Positions 8,144 to 20,724 are shown, counted from the stretch's first letter. The stretch: DNA of 64,000 nt from Parapedobacter tibetensis (GCF_024704835.1 NZ_JAMXBE010000001.1:310001-374000); one strand, 5' to 3'. Numbers and translations: made by a program. Notes: generated from the sequence alone by a model not told the origin.

Positions 8144-9286
8144 ATGGCAAAAGATTTTTATGGCGAATTACAGTTGGGTATCCTCGGTGGTGGGCAACTG
8201 GGCCGGATGCTTATCCAAGAAGCAATAAATTTCAATGTAAACATCCATGTTCTCGACCCCGACAAAAACGCCCCATGCCGTAACCTATGCAACCGTTTTG
8301 TATGTGGGCCATTGGATGATTTCGATACCGTATATGCGTTTGGCAAAGGATTGGATATGGTGACCATCGAAATCGAGAAAGTCAATGTGGATGCACTCGA
8401 AAAGCTGGAAGAGGACGGTGTATTGGTATACCCGCAGTCTCGAATCATTCGCTTGATACAGGACAAGGGGCTTCAAAAACAATTTTTCAAACAAAACAAC
8501 ATCCCAACGGCCCCATTCCAGTTAATTTCGTCAAAGGAAAACCTAACGAATGCATCCATACCATTACCGTACATCCAAAAGCTCCGCAAAGATGGCTATG
8601 ATGGCAGGGGGGTAAAAAAAATCATCCATGAATCCGATATCCAAACGGCATTCGAAGCACCCAGCCTTATTGAGCAATGGATTGATTTTGAAAAGGAACT
8701 TGCCATCATCGTTTCGCGAAACGATGATGGGGAAGTCGCTACTTTCCCTTGCGTGGAAATGGAGTTCAATCCGGAGGCCAATTTAGTTGAATTCCTGATA
8801 TCACCTTCTACCCTACCCTTTGAAATCCAACAACGTGCTGAGCTGCTCGCCAAGAAAATAGCTGAAGACCTGCAAATCGTAGGGCTGCTGGCCGTGGAGC
8901 TATTTCTAACCAAAGATGGTCAATTATTAGTCAACGAGCTTGCCCCACGCCCACACAATAGTGGGCACCAAAGCATAGAAGGTAATTTCACTTCACAGTT
9001 TGCGCAGCATCTTCGGGCTATTTTCAACCTACCTCCCGGCAATACCGCTACGCGCAGCAATGCCGTGATGGTCAACCTACTTGGTGAGGCGGGCCATGAT
9101 GGGATGGCCCGTTATGAAGGGCTGGAAGAAATCTTAGCGATGGAAGGTGTATATTTGCACTTATACGGAAAAAAATATACGAAGCCCTTCCGTAAAATGG
9201 GTCATGTATGCATCATTAATGAAGACCGTGAAATGGCCATTAGTACGGCAAGGAAAGTACAACAGATAATCAAGGTAATCACGTAA
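8144..9286 (+). CDS. purK: 5-(carboxyamino)imidazole ribonucleotide synthase
   Basis: ATP-grasp enzyme that converts AIR, bicarbonate and ATP to N5-CAIR in purine synthesis. The 380-residue protein has the N-terminal nucleotide-fold signature LGILGGGQLGRMLIQEA, the ATP-grasp region with LRKDGYDGRGVKKI, and the catalytic C-terminal part with LLVNELAPRPHNSGHQSIEG, which is diagnostic for PurK. It is followed 14 bases later by purE, which carries out the next step, so the two form a functional pair. Confidence 0.97.
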   Translation: MAKDFYGELQLGILGGGQLGRMLIQEAINFNVNIHVLDPDKNAPCRNLCNRFVCGPLDDFDTVYAFGKGLDMVTIEIEKVNVDALEKLEEDGVLVYPQSRIIRLIQDKGLQKQFFKQNNIPTAPFQLISSKENLTNASIPLPYIQKLRKDGYDGRGVKKIIHESDIQTAFEAPSLIEQWIDFEKELAIIVSRNDDGEVATFPCVEMEFNPEANLVEFLISPSTLPFEIQQRAELLAKKIAEDLQIVGLLAVELFLTKDGQLLVNELAPRPHNSGHQSIEGNFTSQFAQHLRAIFNLPPGNTATRSNAVMVNLLGEAGHDGMARYEGLEEILAMEGVYLHLYGKKYTKPFRKMGHVCIINEDREMAISTARKVQQIIKVIT

Positions 9287-9300
9287 AATAAACAATAGCG

Positions 9301-9810
9301 ATGACAACGCATAACTTGCCCGAAGTGGGCATCATCATGGGTAGCAAATCTGATTTGCCCGTGATGCAGGACGCCGTGGAAATATTGAAACTGCTGGGCG
9401 CACGAGTGGAGGTGACCATCGTATCGGCCCACCGCACACCCGACCGGATGTTTGAGTATGCGAAGCGCGCCGCTTCTCGTGGTCTTAAGGTAATCATTGC
9501 TGGCGCAGGTGGTGCCGCTCACCTACCGGGCATGGTGGCCTCCATCACCCATCTTCCGGTTATCGGCGTGCCGGTAAAATCTTCCAATTCCATTGATGGG
9601 TGGGATTCTGTGCTTTCCATTTTGCAGATGCCCAACGGTATTCCTGTAGCTACCGTCGCCCTCAATGCAGCTAAGAATGCTGGTATCTTGGCAGCCCAAA
9701 TCCTTGCCGTATCCAATGAGCAAATTACACAAAACCTGCTTAATTATAAGGCCGAGCTCGCCAAAAAAGTGGAGGAGAGCGCCAAAGAAGTGGAAGACGG
9801 CATGAGTTAA
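9301..9810 (+). CDS. purE: N5-carboxyaminoimidazole ribonucleotide mutase
   Basis: Converts N5-CAIR to CAIR, the step after PurK. The 169-residue protein shows the class I PurE motifs: [17 protein letters not shown] at the start, the histidine-containing [14 protein letters not shown], the glycine-rich [16 protein letters not shown] and [10 protein letters not shown]. The C-terminal helix has the common QILAVSNEQ region. It is the last gene of the plus-strand group; the glycoside hydrolase operon converges on it 39 bases later. Confidence 0.97.
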   Translation: MTTHNLPEVGIIMGSKSDLPVMQDAVEILKLLGARVEVTIVSAHRTPDRMFEYAKRAASRGLKVIIAGAGGAAHLPGMVASITHLPVIGVPVKSSNSIDGWDSVLSILQMPNGIPVATVALNAAKNAGILAAQILAVSNEQITQNLLNYKAELAKKVEESAKEVEDGMS

Positions 9811-9849
9811 TCATGGAACACAGCTGACGCTGATCCGTATCGTCCGCGT

Positions 9850-10776
9850 TCAATCAAGCAATCTTTCCAGTTCCGTCTTGCTAATCTTAAAGATAGAGCC
9901 ATGGCGGATGCCGGGGGGCATCGCCAGTTTTTCAGAAACTTCATGCCAATTGGTCAAATCCTTCGACGCCACTGCACCGTATTGGTGCTCGGTGTACTTA
10001 TCGAAATAGACCACCCATTCTTCATCGATTTTCATGGCGGTAGGCCCTTCCGCCCAATAGTTGCCAATAATCGGTTCGCTTGCCGCCGTATAGGGACCTT
10101 CGAGCTGACTGGCGAAAGCGACTTTTAAATTCTTTTGGGCAGGTTCCCGGGTTTCATCTTTGATAAACATCACCCACTGTTTGCCATGCTGCACAATGCT
10201 GGCATCGATAACATTGAATCCCGGTTCATAAAGCAATTTAGTTTCACTGAACGTCTGGAAATCCTTGGTGGTCACATAATACATACGGTGATTATAACCA
10301 TCATCGGCGTCTACTTGTGTCTCAGGGAAACGGCCTCGGATCGTTGTTGCCCAGTAAATGAGATATGTCCCAGTTCCAGGATCATAAGTAACCTCCGGTG
10401 CCCAACAATTCCTGGCCCCCGGCTCATGTGCCATCACAGGGATATAGTGTTGTTCGGACCAATGCAACAAATCATCAGAAGCTGCATAGCCGATTCCCTG
10501 ATCAGTCCAGCTCACCGTCCACACCATGTGGAAACGGCCGTCGCCTCCCCGAATGATGCACGGGTCGCGCATCAGTTTATCCTTGCTCAATTCCGGAGTG
10601 AGGAAAGACTGGTCGTTATTCAATGCGATCCAAATAAACCCATCTCCACTATAAGCCAAGTGAAGACCGTCTTCCCCATTGCCTTTGAAATAGGAGAAAG
10701 CGTATACACTATCTTGGGCCTTCAACACCGTTATGGATATAATGAATGTAAATAGGACAATTAATCGTTTCCTCAT
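9850..10776 (-). CDS. Secreted GH43-like glycoside hydrolase
   Basis: The protein has a signal peptide (MRKRLIVLFTFIISITVLKA, cleaved near AQ) and a five-bladed beta-propeller pattern like GH43/GH32 enzymes. Blade motifs include LMRDPCIIRGGDGRFHMVW (with the RDP aspartate), NCWAPEVTYDPGTGTYLIYW, VIDASIVQHGKQWVMFIKDE and YWAEGPTAMKIDEEWVVYFD. These are the usual places of the catalytic acids, but the exact residues are assigned only by analogy. GH43 enzymes act on arabinose- or xylose-containing side chains. I start at 10776, since the longer form from 10800 adds eight residues before the signal peptide. It is the last gene of the 16418-9850 operon. Confidence 0.75.
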   Translation of the reverse strand: MRKRLIVLFTFIISITVLKAQDSVYAFSYFKGNGEDGLHLAYSGDGFIWIALNNDQSFLTPELSKDKLMRDPCIIRGGDGRFHMVWTVSWTDQGIGYAASDDLLHWSEQHYIPVMAHEPGARNCWAPEVTYDPGTGTYLIYWATTIRGRFPETQVDADDGYNHRMYYVTTKDFQTFSETKLLYEPGFNVIDASIVQHGKQWVMFIKDETREPAQKNLKVAFASQLEGPYTAASEPIIGNYWAEGPTAMKIDEEWVVYFDKYTEHQYGAVASKDLTNWHEVSEKLAMPPGIRHGSIFKISKTELERLLD

Positions 10777-10856
10777 CGGTATGCTCAACATCATTATCAT
10801 AGATCAATATTAGTCGACAATAGCTAAAACAATCGCAATATACTGAACTTCACCCT

Positions 10857-11993
10857 TCATTCTACCTCTTTTGCATCCAAATACTGCGTTAGCGCTGACG
10901 CCGCCAGCAGGAATGCCCCTACACCAAAATTGGAGGTAGAATTGGTGTCCACCACTTGTCCCGGAATGGCCCGTTCGCCTATGGGTTGCACATAACCCAA
11001 CCTTCCATTCTCCTGAAGAGCAAAGGTGGATAAGTATTTCCAGCCCTTTAATGCTGCGGGCAAGTAAGTACGCTCTTTTAAGTATCCGTGGTTAATGCCC
11101 CAAAGTAATCCATAGGTAAAGAATGCCGTACCGCTGGTTTCCGGCCCGGGTGCATGCGCCGGGTCGAGCATGCTTCGTGTCCAATAGCCTTCGGCTTGTT
11201 GCGCCTTTACAATAGCCTTGGCCATGCGTTTATAGATGGCGACGTATGCTGCGTTATGTGGGTCGGTCTTCGGCAGGTCTTGCAATACTTTAGCCAAGCC
11301 CGCAAATACCCAGCCGTCTCCCCTAGCCCAGAAATCTTTCTTGCCATTAGCTGATTTATGCTTGGGATACACATATTTGGCATCCCTATAGTATAGCTTT
11401 TCATGCTTATCATACATAATGCCATGAGCATAAGAAAAATATTCGTGCAATTTTTCGAGGTATAACCGATTACCTGTCACATGGTAGAGCTTGGTCATCA
11501 CGGGCATGACCATATATAAACCATCCGCCCACCACCAATAGTCGTTGTTGGGGGTACTCATCTGATATTCCATCACCTCCATAGCCCGAGCGATTTTATT
11601 GCTGTCTGGCTCGATATGGAAAAGATCGATATAGGTTTGAAAGCAAATCTGCCAATCTCCGAAAAGCACATGCTCATCCGTTTCACCATAATTGTATTTC
11701 CATTTGGCAGGATTATCGGATTTGGCTCCTTTCCATTGATTATGGTTGGCCCAAGCCTCCGAATAGCGGAGATATTGCGGTTCCTTGGTGATTCGATAGG
11801 CTTCCATGTTACCCGTATGGTAAGCGGCGACGTCCCAAAATGCCCATTGTTGGGGAGGGTGATTGGTCTGCCAATACCGGTTGGCCAGGTGAAGCGATTG
11901 CAGCACTTGTTCTTTGTCAGGGAGATCCTGTGATCTAGTCGCACCGGTAAAAACAATCAGCAATGCAACGATCAGTATATTTCGAATAAGCAT
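10857..11993 (-). CDS. GH105-type unsaturated rhamnogalacturonyl hydrolase, secreted
   Basis: The protein of about 378 residues has a signal peptide and an (alpha/alpha)6-barrel pattern of the GH88/GH105 (YteR/YesR) superfamily. These enzymes remove the 4,5-unsaturated uronic acid left by polysaccharide lyases. Signature regions are WWWADGLYMVMPVMTKLYHVTG, DAKYVYPKHKSANGKKDFWARGDGWVFAGLAKVL, and DPAHAPGPETSGTAFFTYGLLWGI. The aspartate in WARGDGW and the one in WWADGLY correspond to conserved family positions. I chose the ATG at 11993, just before the signal peptide; the longer frame from 12047 would overlap the upstream stop by 44 bases. Confidence 0.88.
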   Translation of the reverse strand: MLIRNILIVALLIVFTGATRSQDLPDKEQVLQSLHLANRYWQTNHPPQQWAFWDVAAYHTGNMEAYRITKEPQYLRYSEAWANHNQWKGAKSDNPAKWKYNYGETDEHVLFGDWQICFQTYIDLFHIEPDSNKIARAMEVMEYQMSTPNNDYWWWADGLYMVMPVMTKLYHVTGNRLYLEKLHEYFSYAHGIMYDKHEKLYYRDAKYVYPKHKSANGKKDFWARGDGWVFAGLAKVLQDLPKTDPHNAAYVAIYKRMAKAIVKAQQAEGYWTRSMLDPAHAPGPETSGTAFFTYGLLWGINHGYLKERTYLPAALKGWKYLSTFALQENGRLGYVQPIGERAIPGQVVDTNSTSNFGVGAFLLAASALTQYLDAKEVE

Positions 11994-12003
11994 ATCAACT
12001 ACC

Positions 12004-13257
12004 TCATTTAATATCCAACGCATGGTCGGCTCCGACATTTTCCCCACTCCATATTTTTACAGCTGTCCAGGGTTTGTAACCCCCTTGCCAGAATTCATCC
12101 GTTTCCGGCAGACCAAGCGGCAACAGTATTGCGGAGCAGAGGTATAAGCTTCCTGTAGTAATATAGAAATCACTCAAAGCGGGTTGGGTTCCATACAAGC
12201 CGATGGTGAGCCATCCCTCAGCATTAAACGTACTTGAGGACTCGCTGGTTTTACGGATGACCGCGGTAAGCGCACTTCTTACCTGTGCAGGATGCAACGA
12301 ATCCGGCAGTTTCTTCCGTAAGGCCATATCAGCCAAATGCTGGAAAGCCCCTCCCCGGTACACAATAGAGCGCCCAACTACGGGAAATGAGCCGTCAATG
12401 TGGATGAAACGTTCCTGCAATTCAGCATACCGCCTGCTGATCTTGGCAAAATCATTTGACACCCATTCATATTTTTTGCCCTTACCCTGCAATACAGCTA
12501 GAATGGCCTGCATATAGGGTTGAATCACATAGCTATTGTAGTAATCCATACGGAAATCCATACCATCGGCATACATACCGTCACCGGTGTACCATTGTGC
12601 GTCAAATGTGCGGAGCGCATATTCTATCCTCACGGGATCATATGGAAGGTCATACCGACAAAAAAAAGCTTCGACCATTGCCGAAAATAAGATCCAGTTG
12701 CTATATACTGGCATTACATCCCGTGTAGTTAACAAAACTGACACCACCCGTTCACGTGTGGTGTCGTCCAAATTTTCCCAAATCCATGGGGCACGTACCA
12801 AGCCTAATGCAAAAAAAGAAGCATCCACCAATGGCTGTCCGCCTTTCCATAGCAGGTAATCCTTGGCTTCCGGGTTTACTGCATTGGCGATGGCCTTCAA
12901 TGTCCACGCACGGAATTGGGCGCGCAAAGCCACTTCACTTGGCTGCCCGCCTTCGAGCTGGAGCCAAGGGGCAATGCCGCTCAATGTACGCCCAAATGCC
13001 TCCAGGTATGCTACCTGTGTACGATGTGCCTTATTATCAATACCGGGGGCCAATTCCACGGGCATATATTCCTTCAGCCGGTCTTCAGCCAAGTTTTTGA
13101 GTACGGGGCGCGCCAGCTGATCGAGGTATTGCAGCCAGCGTTCCCGGTCTGCCTGTCCGTCTTGTTGTGCCACTAGCCCATTGCCGCATAGCAATAGGGT
13201 CAACAATAGCAAGCTGCCTTTCAAGGATAGGGCCGATAGGGATTGTTCAATTTTCAT
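12004..13257 (-). CDS. DUF2264 domain-containing secreted protein
   Basis: The 417-residue protein begins with a signal peptide (hydrophobic core about residues 12-27, cleavage near VAQQ). It matches the DUF2264 family: RQVAYLEAFGRT-type region (TQVAYLEAFGRTLSGIAPWLQ), DMVFRMDYYNSYVI-type region (GMDFRMDYYNSYVIQPYM) and GRSIVYRGGAFQHLADMALRKKLP. An all-alpha toroid fold is likely. Family members are found next to glycan-degrading genes, and a lyase or hydrolase role is suspected but not shown here. It lies between the GH2 and GH105 genes with short gaps, in the same operon. Confidence 0.8.
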   Translation of the reverse strand: MKIEQSLSALSLKGSLLLLTLLLCGNGLVAQQDGQADRERWLQYLDQLARPVLKNLAEDRLKEYMPVELAPGIDNKAHRTQVAYLEAFGRTLSGIAPWLQLEGGQPSEVALRAQFRAWTLKAIANAVNPEAKDYLLWKGGQPLVDASFFALGLVRAPWIWENLDDTTRERVVSVLLTTRDVMPVYSNWILFSAMVEAFFCRYDLPYDPVRIEYALRTFDAQWYTGDGMYADGMDFRMDYYNSYVIQPYMQAILAVLQGKGKKYEWVSNDFAKISRRYAELQERFIHIDGSFPVVGRSIVYRGGAFQHLADMALRKKLPDSLHPAQVRSALTAVIRKTSESSSTFNAEGWLTIGLYGTQPALSDFYITTGSLYLCSAILLPLGLPETDEFWQGGYKPWTAVKIWSGENVGADHALDIK

Positions 13258-13268
13258 CTTTCCGTCTA

Positions 13269-16484
<3,216 letters not shown>

Positions 16485-16523
16485 TTAAGCTTTGTGAAAT
16501 TAAACCGCTTAAAAAACGGGGGC

Positions 16524-17432
16524 TCAATGTCCGAAACCCTCCCGGATCTTAAAGGCATGTAAGATGGTTGGAAACATGGCATCCATTGTTTCCTCCACCC
16601 CTTTTGGCGATCCTGGCAGGGTGATGATCAGCATTTTACCCTTGAAACCTGCCAAGCCCCTTGAAAACATGGCCATGGGTGTGCGTTGTTGCCCATAATT
16701 TCTTGCAGCTTCCATGATACCCGGCGCCTCAACGTCGAGTAAGGGTCGCAAGGCGTCAGGTGTCACATCCCGTGGTGATAGCCCCGTACCTCCAGTGTAC
16801 AGTAATAAGTCATAGCCTTCTTCATATAGGTGCAAAGCCTTATCACGGATAAGGGATTTCTCATCGGGAATAATTTCATAGGTGCTCGTATCGATTCCCA
16901 GTTTTTCCAGTTTTTCGATAATGCGTTTTCCTGAGCTGTCGGTTCTCGTGCCTGCCGCCACACGGTCAGAACATACGATGACCGCACATTTGAATCCGTC
17001 TTTTACTGTTTCAGAAAAAGATGATTTGCCCCCCTCTTTGCTGTTGAGCTTTACGGTGGTGATTACCAATTCCTTGTCAATGGGTTTGAGCATGTCATAT
17101 ATGGTCAGCGCTACATGCATCGCTCCGTGCATCGCCTCTACTTCTACCCCGGTTTTATAGATGGTGTGCACTTCCACTTCAATACAGATATCCAATCCAT
17201 CGGTATCGTAACGTACTGCTGCGTATTCAATGGGTAATGGATGGCAATCAGGGATGAGGTCGCTGGTCTTTTTTATCGCCAGTAAGCCTGCCGCACGTGC
17301 AAATTCAAACACATTCCCCTTGGGTACGTTGTTTTCCAAGACGGCTTGTATCGTTTCCACTTTGGATGTTCGTACAATGGCCGAAGCCACAGCCTTGCGG
17401 AGTGTATAAGGTTTATGTGTGATGTTTACCAT
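16524..17432 (-). CDS. Bifunctional molybdenum cofactor protein MoaC-MoaB/MogA
   Basis: A fusion of two cofactor enzymes in 302 residues. Residues 1 to about 145 are MoaC (cyclic pyranopterin monophosphate synthase), with SDLIPDCHPLPIEYAAV, the block VEAMHGAMHVALTIYDMLK and the lysine of DMLKPIDK. Residues from about 148 on are a MoaB/MogA molybdopterin adenylyltransferase, with AVIVCSDRVAAGTRTDSSG, LLYTGGTGLSPRDVTPDAL and ITLPGSPKGVEE. The start overlaps the 3' end of moaE by 20 bases, so translation is probably coupled. It is the last gene of the cofactor operon. Similar moaCB fusions are known in Bacteroidota. Confidence 0.93.
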   Translation of the reverse strand: MVNITHKPYTLRKAVASAIVRTSKVETIQAVLENNVPKGNVFEFARAAGLLAIKKTSDLIPDCHPLPIEYAAVRYDTDGLDICIEVEVHTIYKTGVEVEAMHGAMHVALTIYDMLKPIDKELVITTVKLNSKEGGKSSFSETVKDGFKCAVIVCSDRVAAGTRTDSSGKRIIEKLEKLGIDTSTYEIIPDEKSLIRDKALHLYEEGYDLLLYTGGTGLSPRDVTPDALRPLLDVEAPGIMEAARNYGQQRTPMAMFSRGLAGFKGKMLIITLPGSPKGVEETMDAMFPTILHAFKIREGFGH

Positions 17433-17889
17433 TTGTTGTGTTTATTTTCCATTGATGGCCTTCCTTGGTGAGGTGCTCTTTTCCCCAGATTGGTAGTTCG
17501 CTTTTGATGAGTTCTACGGTTTCACTGCAGGCATCCATGGCAGCCTTCCGGTGAGCAGCGGTGAGGACCACACAAAGGCATATTTCACCCGTAGCTACCT
17601 CCCCAAGGCTATGGATGACTTCCATTCCTGTGATAGCGTATTTTTCAAAAATCGCATCGCCTATCGCTTCCATTTTTTCCAGTGCCATGTCCTCATAAGC
17701 GGTGTACGAAATGGCCGAAACCTGGTCATTGCCCGCAAGATCGGCCCGCACTTGCCCCAAAAAAATACTATAAGCACCTATACTTATGTCACTGCCATGG
17801 TGTTGGATGATGTCCGCTATGCGCGTTGCAGGTATCGCCCCCTGGTTGAAAAAAATCAGTTTATTTAGCCGTTTCATTACTTTCTGCAT
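17413..17889 (-). CDS. moaE: Molybdopterin synthase catalytic (large) subunit
   Basis: Transfers sulfur from MoaD thiocarboxylate to precursor Z to make molybdopterin. The protein (158 residues) has GAYSIFLGQVRAD in the N-terminal region, SYTAYEDMALEKMEAIGD, HSLGEVATGEICLCVVLTAAHR and the lysine-containing active-site region IKSELPIWGKEHL. It is preceded by moaD with an 18-base gap and overlapped by moaCB at its end, which is the expected order for the two synthase subunits. Confidence 0.95.
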   Translation of the reverse strand: MQKVMKRLNKLIFFNQGAIPATRIADIIQHHGSDISIGAYSIFLGQVRADLAGNDQVSAISYTAYEDMALEKMEAIGDAIFEKYAITGMEVIHSLGEVATGEICLCVVLTAAHRKAAMDACSETVELIKSELPIWGKEHLTKEGHQWKINTTNGKHHT

Positions 17890-17907
17890 ATACCTGAATA
17901 GCGTGTT

Positions 17908-18141
17908 TTACCCTCCGGAAAATGGAGGTAAAAGGGCTACTTCAGCGTTTGACGTAAGGTCCATCTTTTCCCGGATGATTTTACGGTTTACAGCAATCAC
18001 ATACTTGCTCTGTCGGAGCATGGGATAGCGCGCCTTAAGCGTATTTTCCAGCGCATCCGTATCCGAAACATCCGATAGCCTTACTTGTCGACTTCCTATG
18101 ATATCTGTTAACTGTCCGAAAAAAAACACGGAGATTTCCAT
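17908..18141 (-). CDS. moaD: Molybdopterin synthase sulfur carrier subunit
   Basis: Small ubiquitin-fold protein (77 residues) that carries the sulfur as a C-terminal thiocarboxylate. It ends in the diagnostic Gly-Gly (ALLPPFSGG). The start region EISVFFFGQLTDIIG and the middle NRKIIREKMDL fit MoaD. It lies between the TauE/SafE gene (six-base gap) and moaE. No adenylyltransferase gene for its activation (moeB/thiF type) is found in this window. Confidence 0.93.
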   Translation of the reverse strand: MEISVFFFGQLTDIIGSRQVRLSDVSDTDALENTLKARYPMLRQSKYVIAVNRKIIREKMDLTSNAEVALLPPFSGG

Positions 18142-18147
18142 ATGTTA

Positions 18148-18888
18148 TTATAAAAGATAAGGTAAAAATAACTTAAATGAGGCGACCAACAATACCATGG
18201 CCAGTAAAAGTTTGATGGTGCGCTGTTGGAACTTCTTGGCACCGAAATAAGATCCAGCGAGTCCACCTGCAAAGGCTATGGTGACGTAAGCAATCATATC
18301 CGGGTAAAATGTGGCACCTTGCATAAGCTGCCCGGATAATCCTGCCAATGAATTGACAAAAATAAACAGGGCGCTTATTGCTGCAGCCTGCTTTTGGTCT
18401 GTCCAAGCCAGCAGCAATAAAATGGGCGATAGGATCACTCCCCCACCAATCCCAAGCAAGCCGGATAATAAACCGATCGCTCCGCCAATAAGGATGAGCC
18501 AACTTGTTTTTGGTGATACACCAGCACGGGGTTTGATATCCTTGAAAAACAGGAAGCGCGCCACAGGAACCAACAGGAATACCCCCAGCAATAACTTATA
18601 TACCGCAGCATCCACCGCTATATTTCCCCCCAAAAAGGCTAAAGGTACGGAAGCCAAGGCTAGCGGCAGGAATAGCTTTCCCACGAAATAATGGGCCCGA
18701 TAATAATAGATAAAGGCGACCATGGATACAAAGAGATTCAACAGTAATGCGGTCGGCTTCATAACCGCTGGACTCATGCCATACAACGCCATCAAGGCCA
18801 GGTAACCGCTTGCGCCTCCGTGACCTACAGATGCATATAGGAAGGCGATGCTAAATAAAAGTAAGTAGAAGAGTATGATGCTATCCAT
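18148..18888 (-). CDS. TauE/SafE-family membrane permease within the cofactor operon
   Basis: Polytopic membrane protein of about 246 residues with roughly eight hydrophobic segments, in two similar halves. It matches the TSUP (TauE/SafE) family: the N-terminal AFLYASVGHGGASGYLALMAL and the second-half GLLSGLLGIGGGVILSPILLL are the repeated glycine-rich motifs. Family members move sulfite, sulfoacetate or other organosulfur anions. The ATG at 18888 overlaps the moeA stop by eight bases, so it is firmly part of this operon. A role in sulfur or oxyanion handling for the cofactor is a guess; the substrate is unknown. Confidence 0.85.
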   Translation of the reverse strand: MDSIILFYLLLFSIAFLYASVGHGGASGYLALMALYGMSPAVMKPTALLLNLFVSMVAFIYYYRAHYFVGKLFLPLALASVPLAFLGGNIAVDAAVYKLLLGVFLLVPVARFLFFKDIKPRAGVSPKTSWLILIGGAIGLLSGLLGIGGGVILSPILLLLAWTDQKQAAAISALFIFVNSLAGLSGQLMQGATFYPDMIAYVTIAFAGGLAGSYFGAKKFQQRTIKLLLAMVLLVASFKLFLPYLL

Positions 18889-20071
18889 GGGTAGGCAATA
18901 AATGAATTTCAACAAGTTCGCCGGGCTGATAGGTCTTTACCGTCTCATCGAGTTTTACCAAGCAGTTTGCTGTAGCAAAGGATCGGAGGCGAAATGATTC
19001 CTGAGCTGACAAAATATCCACTTTGCCATCCTGAAATTGAGCCTTCAGGAAATGGGTCAGCGCATGCGTTTTTGTGTGCTGATGTTCCAGGGGCACGGAT
19101 AGCGCAACCAGTTGCTCTTCCTTGCCGCTCAATTTACGGAGCAGTGGCCATACATACTCATAAAAACAAGTCAATACCGAAGACGGGTTACCGGGCAGTC
19201 CAAACACCGGCTGATTGCCTTTCCTGCCAAAGAATAATGGCTTGCCCGGACGTTGTTGCACCCGATGGAATAGCTGTTCCACACCACAGCGTCTGGTTGC
19301 GGGCACCACAAAATCATAGTCACCCACACTTACGCCCCCTGTAAGCAGCACGACCTCATAACTATCCAATGCCATGGTCAATGCCCGCTCAATGGCTTCT
19401 GGTGAATCGGGCACCTCCACATGTTGGATATCCCGTATACCTATCTGATTCATGGCGGCATGTAGCATAGCAGATGATGCTTCATAGACTTGTCCATGCA
19501 AGAGTGTTTCTCCTGCATGACGGAGTTCATCGCCCGTGACGATGAGGGCTACCTTAGGAGGAAGAAACACGGACACAGTTGGCATGCCCATGCAAGCAAG
19601 GAAACCAATGGCTGCGGGGGATAGATGCGTGCCTCGCATGATAGCCAGCTCTCCTTGCTTTATTTCGGTTCCCTTTAGTCGCACATGGTTGCCCTTGGCA
19701 AGCGCTTGATCCTGCATGTGCAGGGAACCTGCATCCACTTCCGTCCGTTCCTGCATGACCACCGTATCTGCCCCATCAGGTAGTGCCGCACCTGTAAAAA
19801 TACGCACCGCCTCGCCCGGAGCTATGGAAAGCTGCTCGTTTTTACCTGCTGGCACTTCATTCACCACGCGCAATACCTGGTGTTCATACCAATCCGCAAA
19901 GGAAAAGGCATAACCATCCATGGAAGATTGGTCAAAAGCAGGAATATCGAGCGGGGCATATATATCTTCGGCAAGCACCATCCCTGCCGCTTCGCGCAGC
20001 GGAAGGCCCCCTGTCTTCAAGGTGAATTTTTGCTGCTTGAGCAACGTTTTCGCTTCGGTTACTGAAATCAT
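18881..20071 (-). CDS. moeA: Molybdopterin molybdotransferase
   Basis: Inserts molybdate into adenylylated molybdopterin. The 396-residue protein has the MoeA N-terminal block GMVLAEDIYAPLDIPAFDQS followed by SMDGYAFSF, the VRIFTGAALPDGADTVVMQE region, and the central MogA-like domain with VALIVTGDELRHAGE, LLTGGVSVGDYDFV and VFGLPGNPSSVLTCFYEYV. The C-terminal beta domain follows. It starts six bases after the end of mobA and its stop is overlapped by the TauE/SafE start. Confidence 0.96.
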   Translation of the reverse strand: MISVTEAKTLLKQQKFTLKTGGLPLREAAGMVLAEDIYAPLDIPAFDQSSMDGYAFSFADWYEHQVLRVVNEVPAGKNEQLSIAPGEAVRIFTGAALPDGADTVVMQERTEVDAGSLHMQDQALAKGNHVRLKGTEIKQGELAIMRGTHLSPAAIGFLACMGMPTVSVFLPPKVALIVTGDELRHAGETLLHGQVYEASSAMLHAAMNQIGIRDIQHVEVPDSPEAIERALTMALDSYEVVLLTGGVSVGDYDFVVPATRRCGVEQLFHRVQQRPGKPLFFGRKGNQPVFGLPGNPSSVLTCFYEYVWPLLRKLSGKEEQLVALSVPLEHQHTKTHALTHFLKAQFQDGKVDILSAQESFRLRSFATANCLVKLDETVKTYQPGELVEIHLLPTHG

Positions 20072-20077
20072 CGCTTG

Positions 20078-20719
20078 CTATATTACGCCTCTACTGTATA
20101 AAATTTTAGCTTCTTCATAGTCTTCAGGGGAATTGGCGTTGAACAGTTCCAGATCATTTTCCGGACTTACTAGCTTGGTATCTGCATTTATCAAAAAATT
20201 TCTCGGGCTCCTGTTCGTTGTTTCCAATATGGATTCCGCTAATAAGGCCAACCCATGCGGTTCCCATATACCGACCAATGGTTCCGGCAGGTTTGACCCA
20301 TGTCCGGCGTATACCGTGGCAACTTTTTTGGGATCCCTATTTTCAACCAACGATTGGATGGATTGTGCGCTGAGGAAGGGCAAATCAACAGCCACCACTA
20401 ACCAAGCCCTATTCGGATGGGCGCGGTGGGCTGTTAGCATCCCATTCAATGGCCCCCCATACACGTTTTTATCTACGATGTGGGGCAAGCCAGAATCCAT
20501 GATATGCTGCTGGTCACTGCGACAACTGATATAGGTTTCAGCACAAAACTGATCTAGCATCCGATACAAGTACGTTCGCTGATTGGTTTGATGATATTGA
20601 AGAGCGCCTTTGTCTCTGCCCATCCGGATACTTTTTCCCCCGGCCAAAACCAAGCCATATAGTCTACTTGTTGCATGCATACTAACCCCCGTTTTGGCCT
20701 TGTATCTCATTTTCTCCAT
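20078..20719 (-). CDS. mobA: Molybdenum cofactor guanylyltransferase
   Basis: Adds GMP to the cofactor to form the bis-MGD type used by nitrate reductases of the NasA class, which fits the island. The nucleotidyltransferase signature is LYGLVLAGGKSIRMGRDKGA, followed by WLVVAVDLPFLSAQSIQSL with the metal-binding aspartate, and EPLVGIWEP near residue 160. The protein is up to 213 residues. Alternative starts at 20710 and 20680 (MHATSRLYG) would shorten a non-conserved leader. It lies five bases after the moaA stop. Confidence 0.92.
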   Translation of the reverse strand: MEKMRYKAKTGVSMHATSRLYGLVLAGGKSIRMGRDKGALQYHQTNQRTYLYRMLDQFCAETYISCRSDQQHIMDSGLPHIVDKNVYGGPLNGMLTAHRAHPNRAWLVVAVDLPFLSAQSIQSLVENRDPKKVATVYAGHGSNLPEPLVGIWEPHGLALLAESILETTNRSPRNFLINADTKLVSPENDLELFNANSPEDYEEAKILYSRGVI

Positions 20720-20724
20720 CCTGC

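Noticed and set aside
12004-12047. Overlap of the GH105-type gene with the DUF2264 gene
   Set aside because: It depends on an upstream ATG; the start at 11993 directly before the signal peptide removes the overlap.
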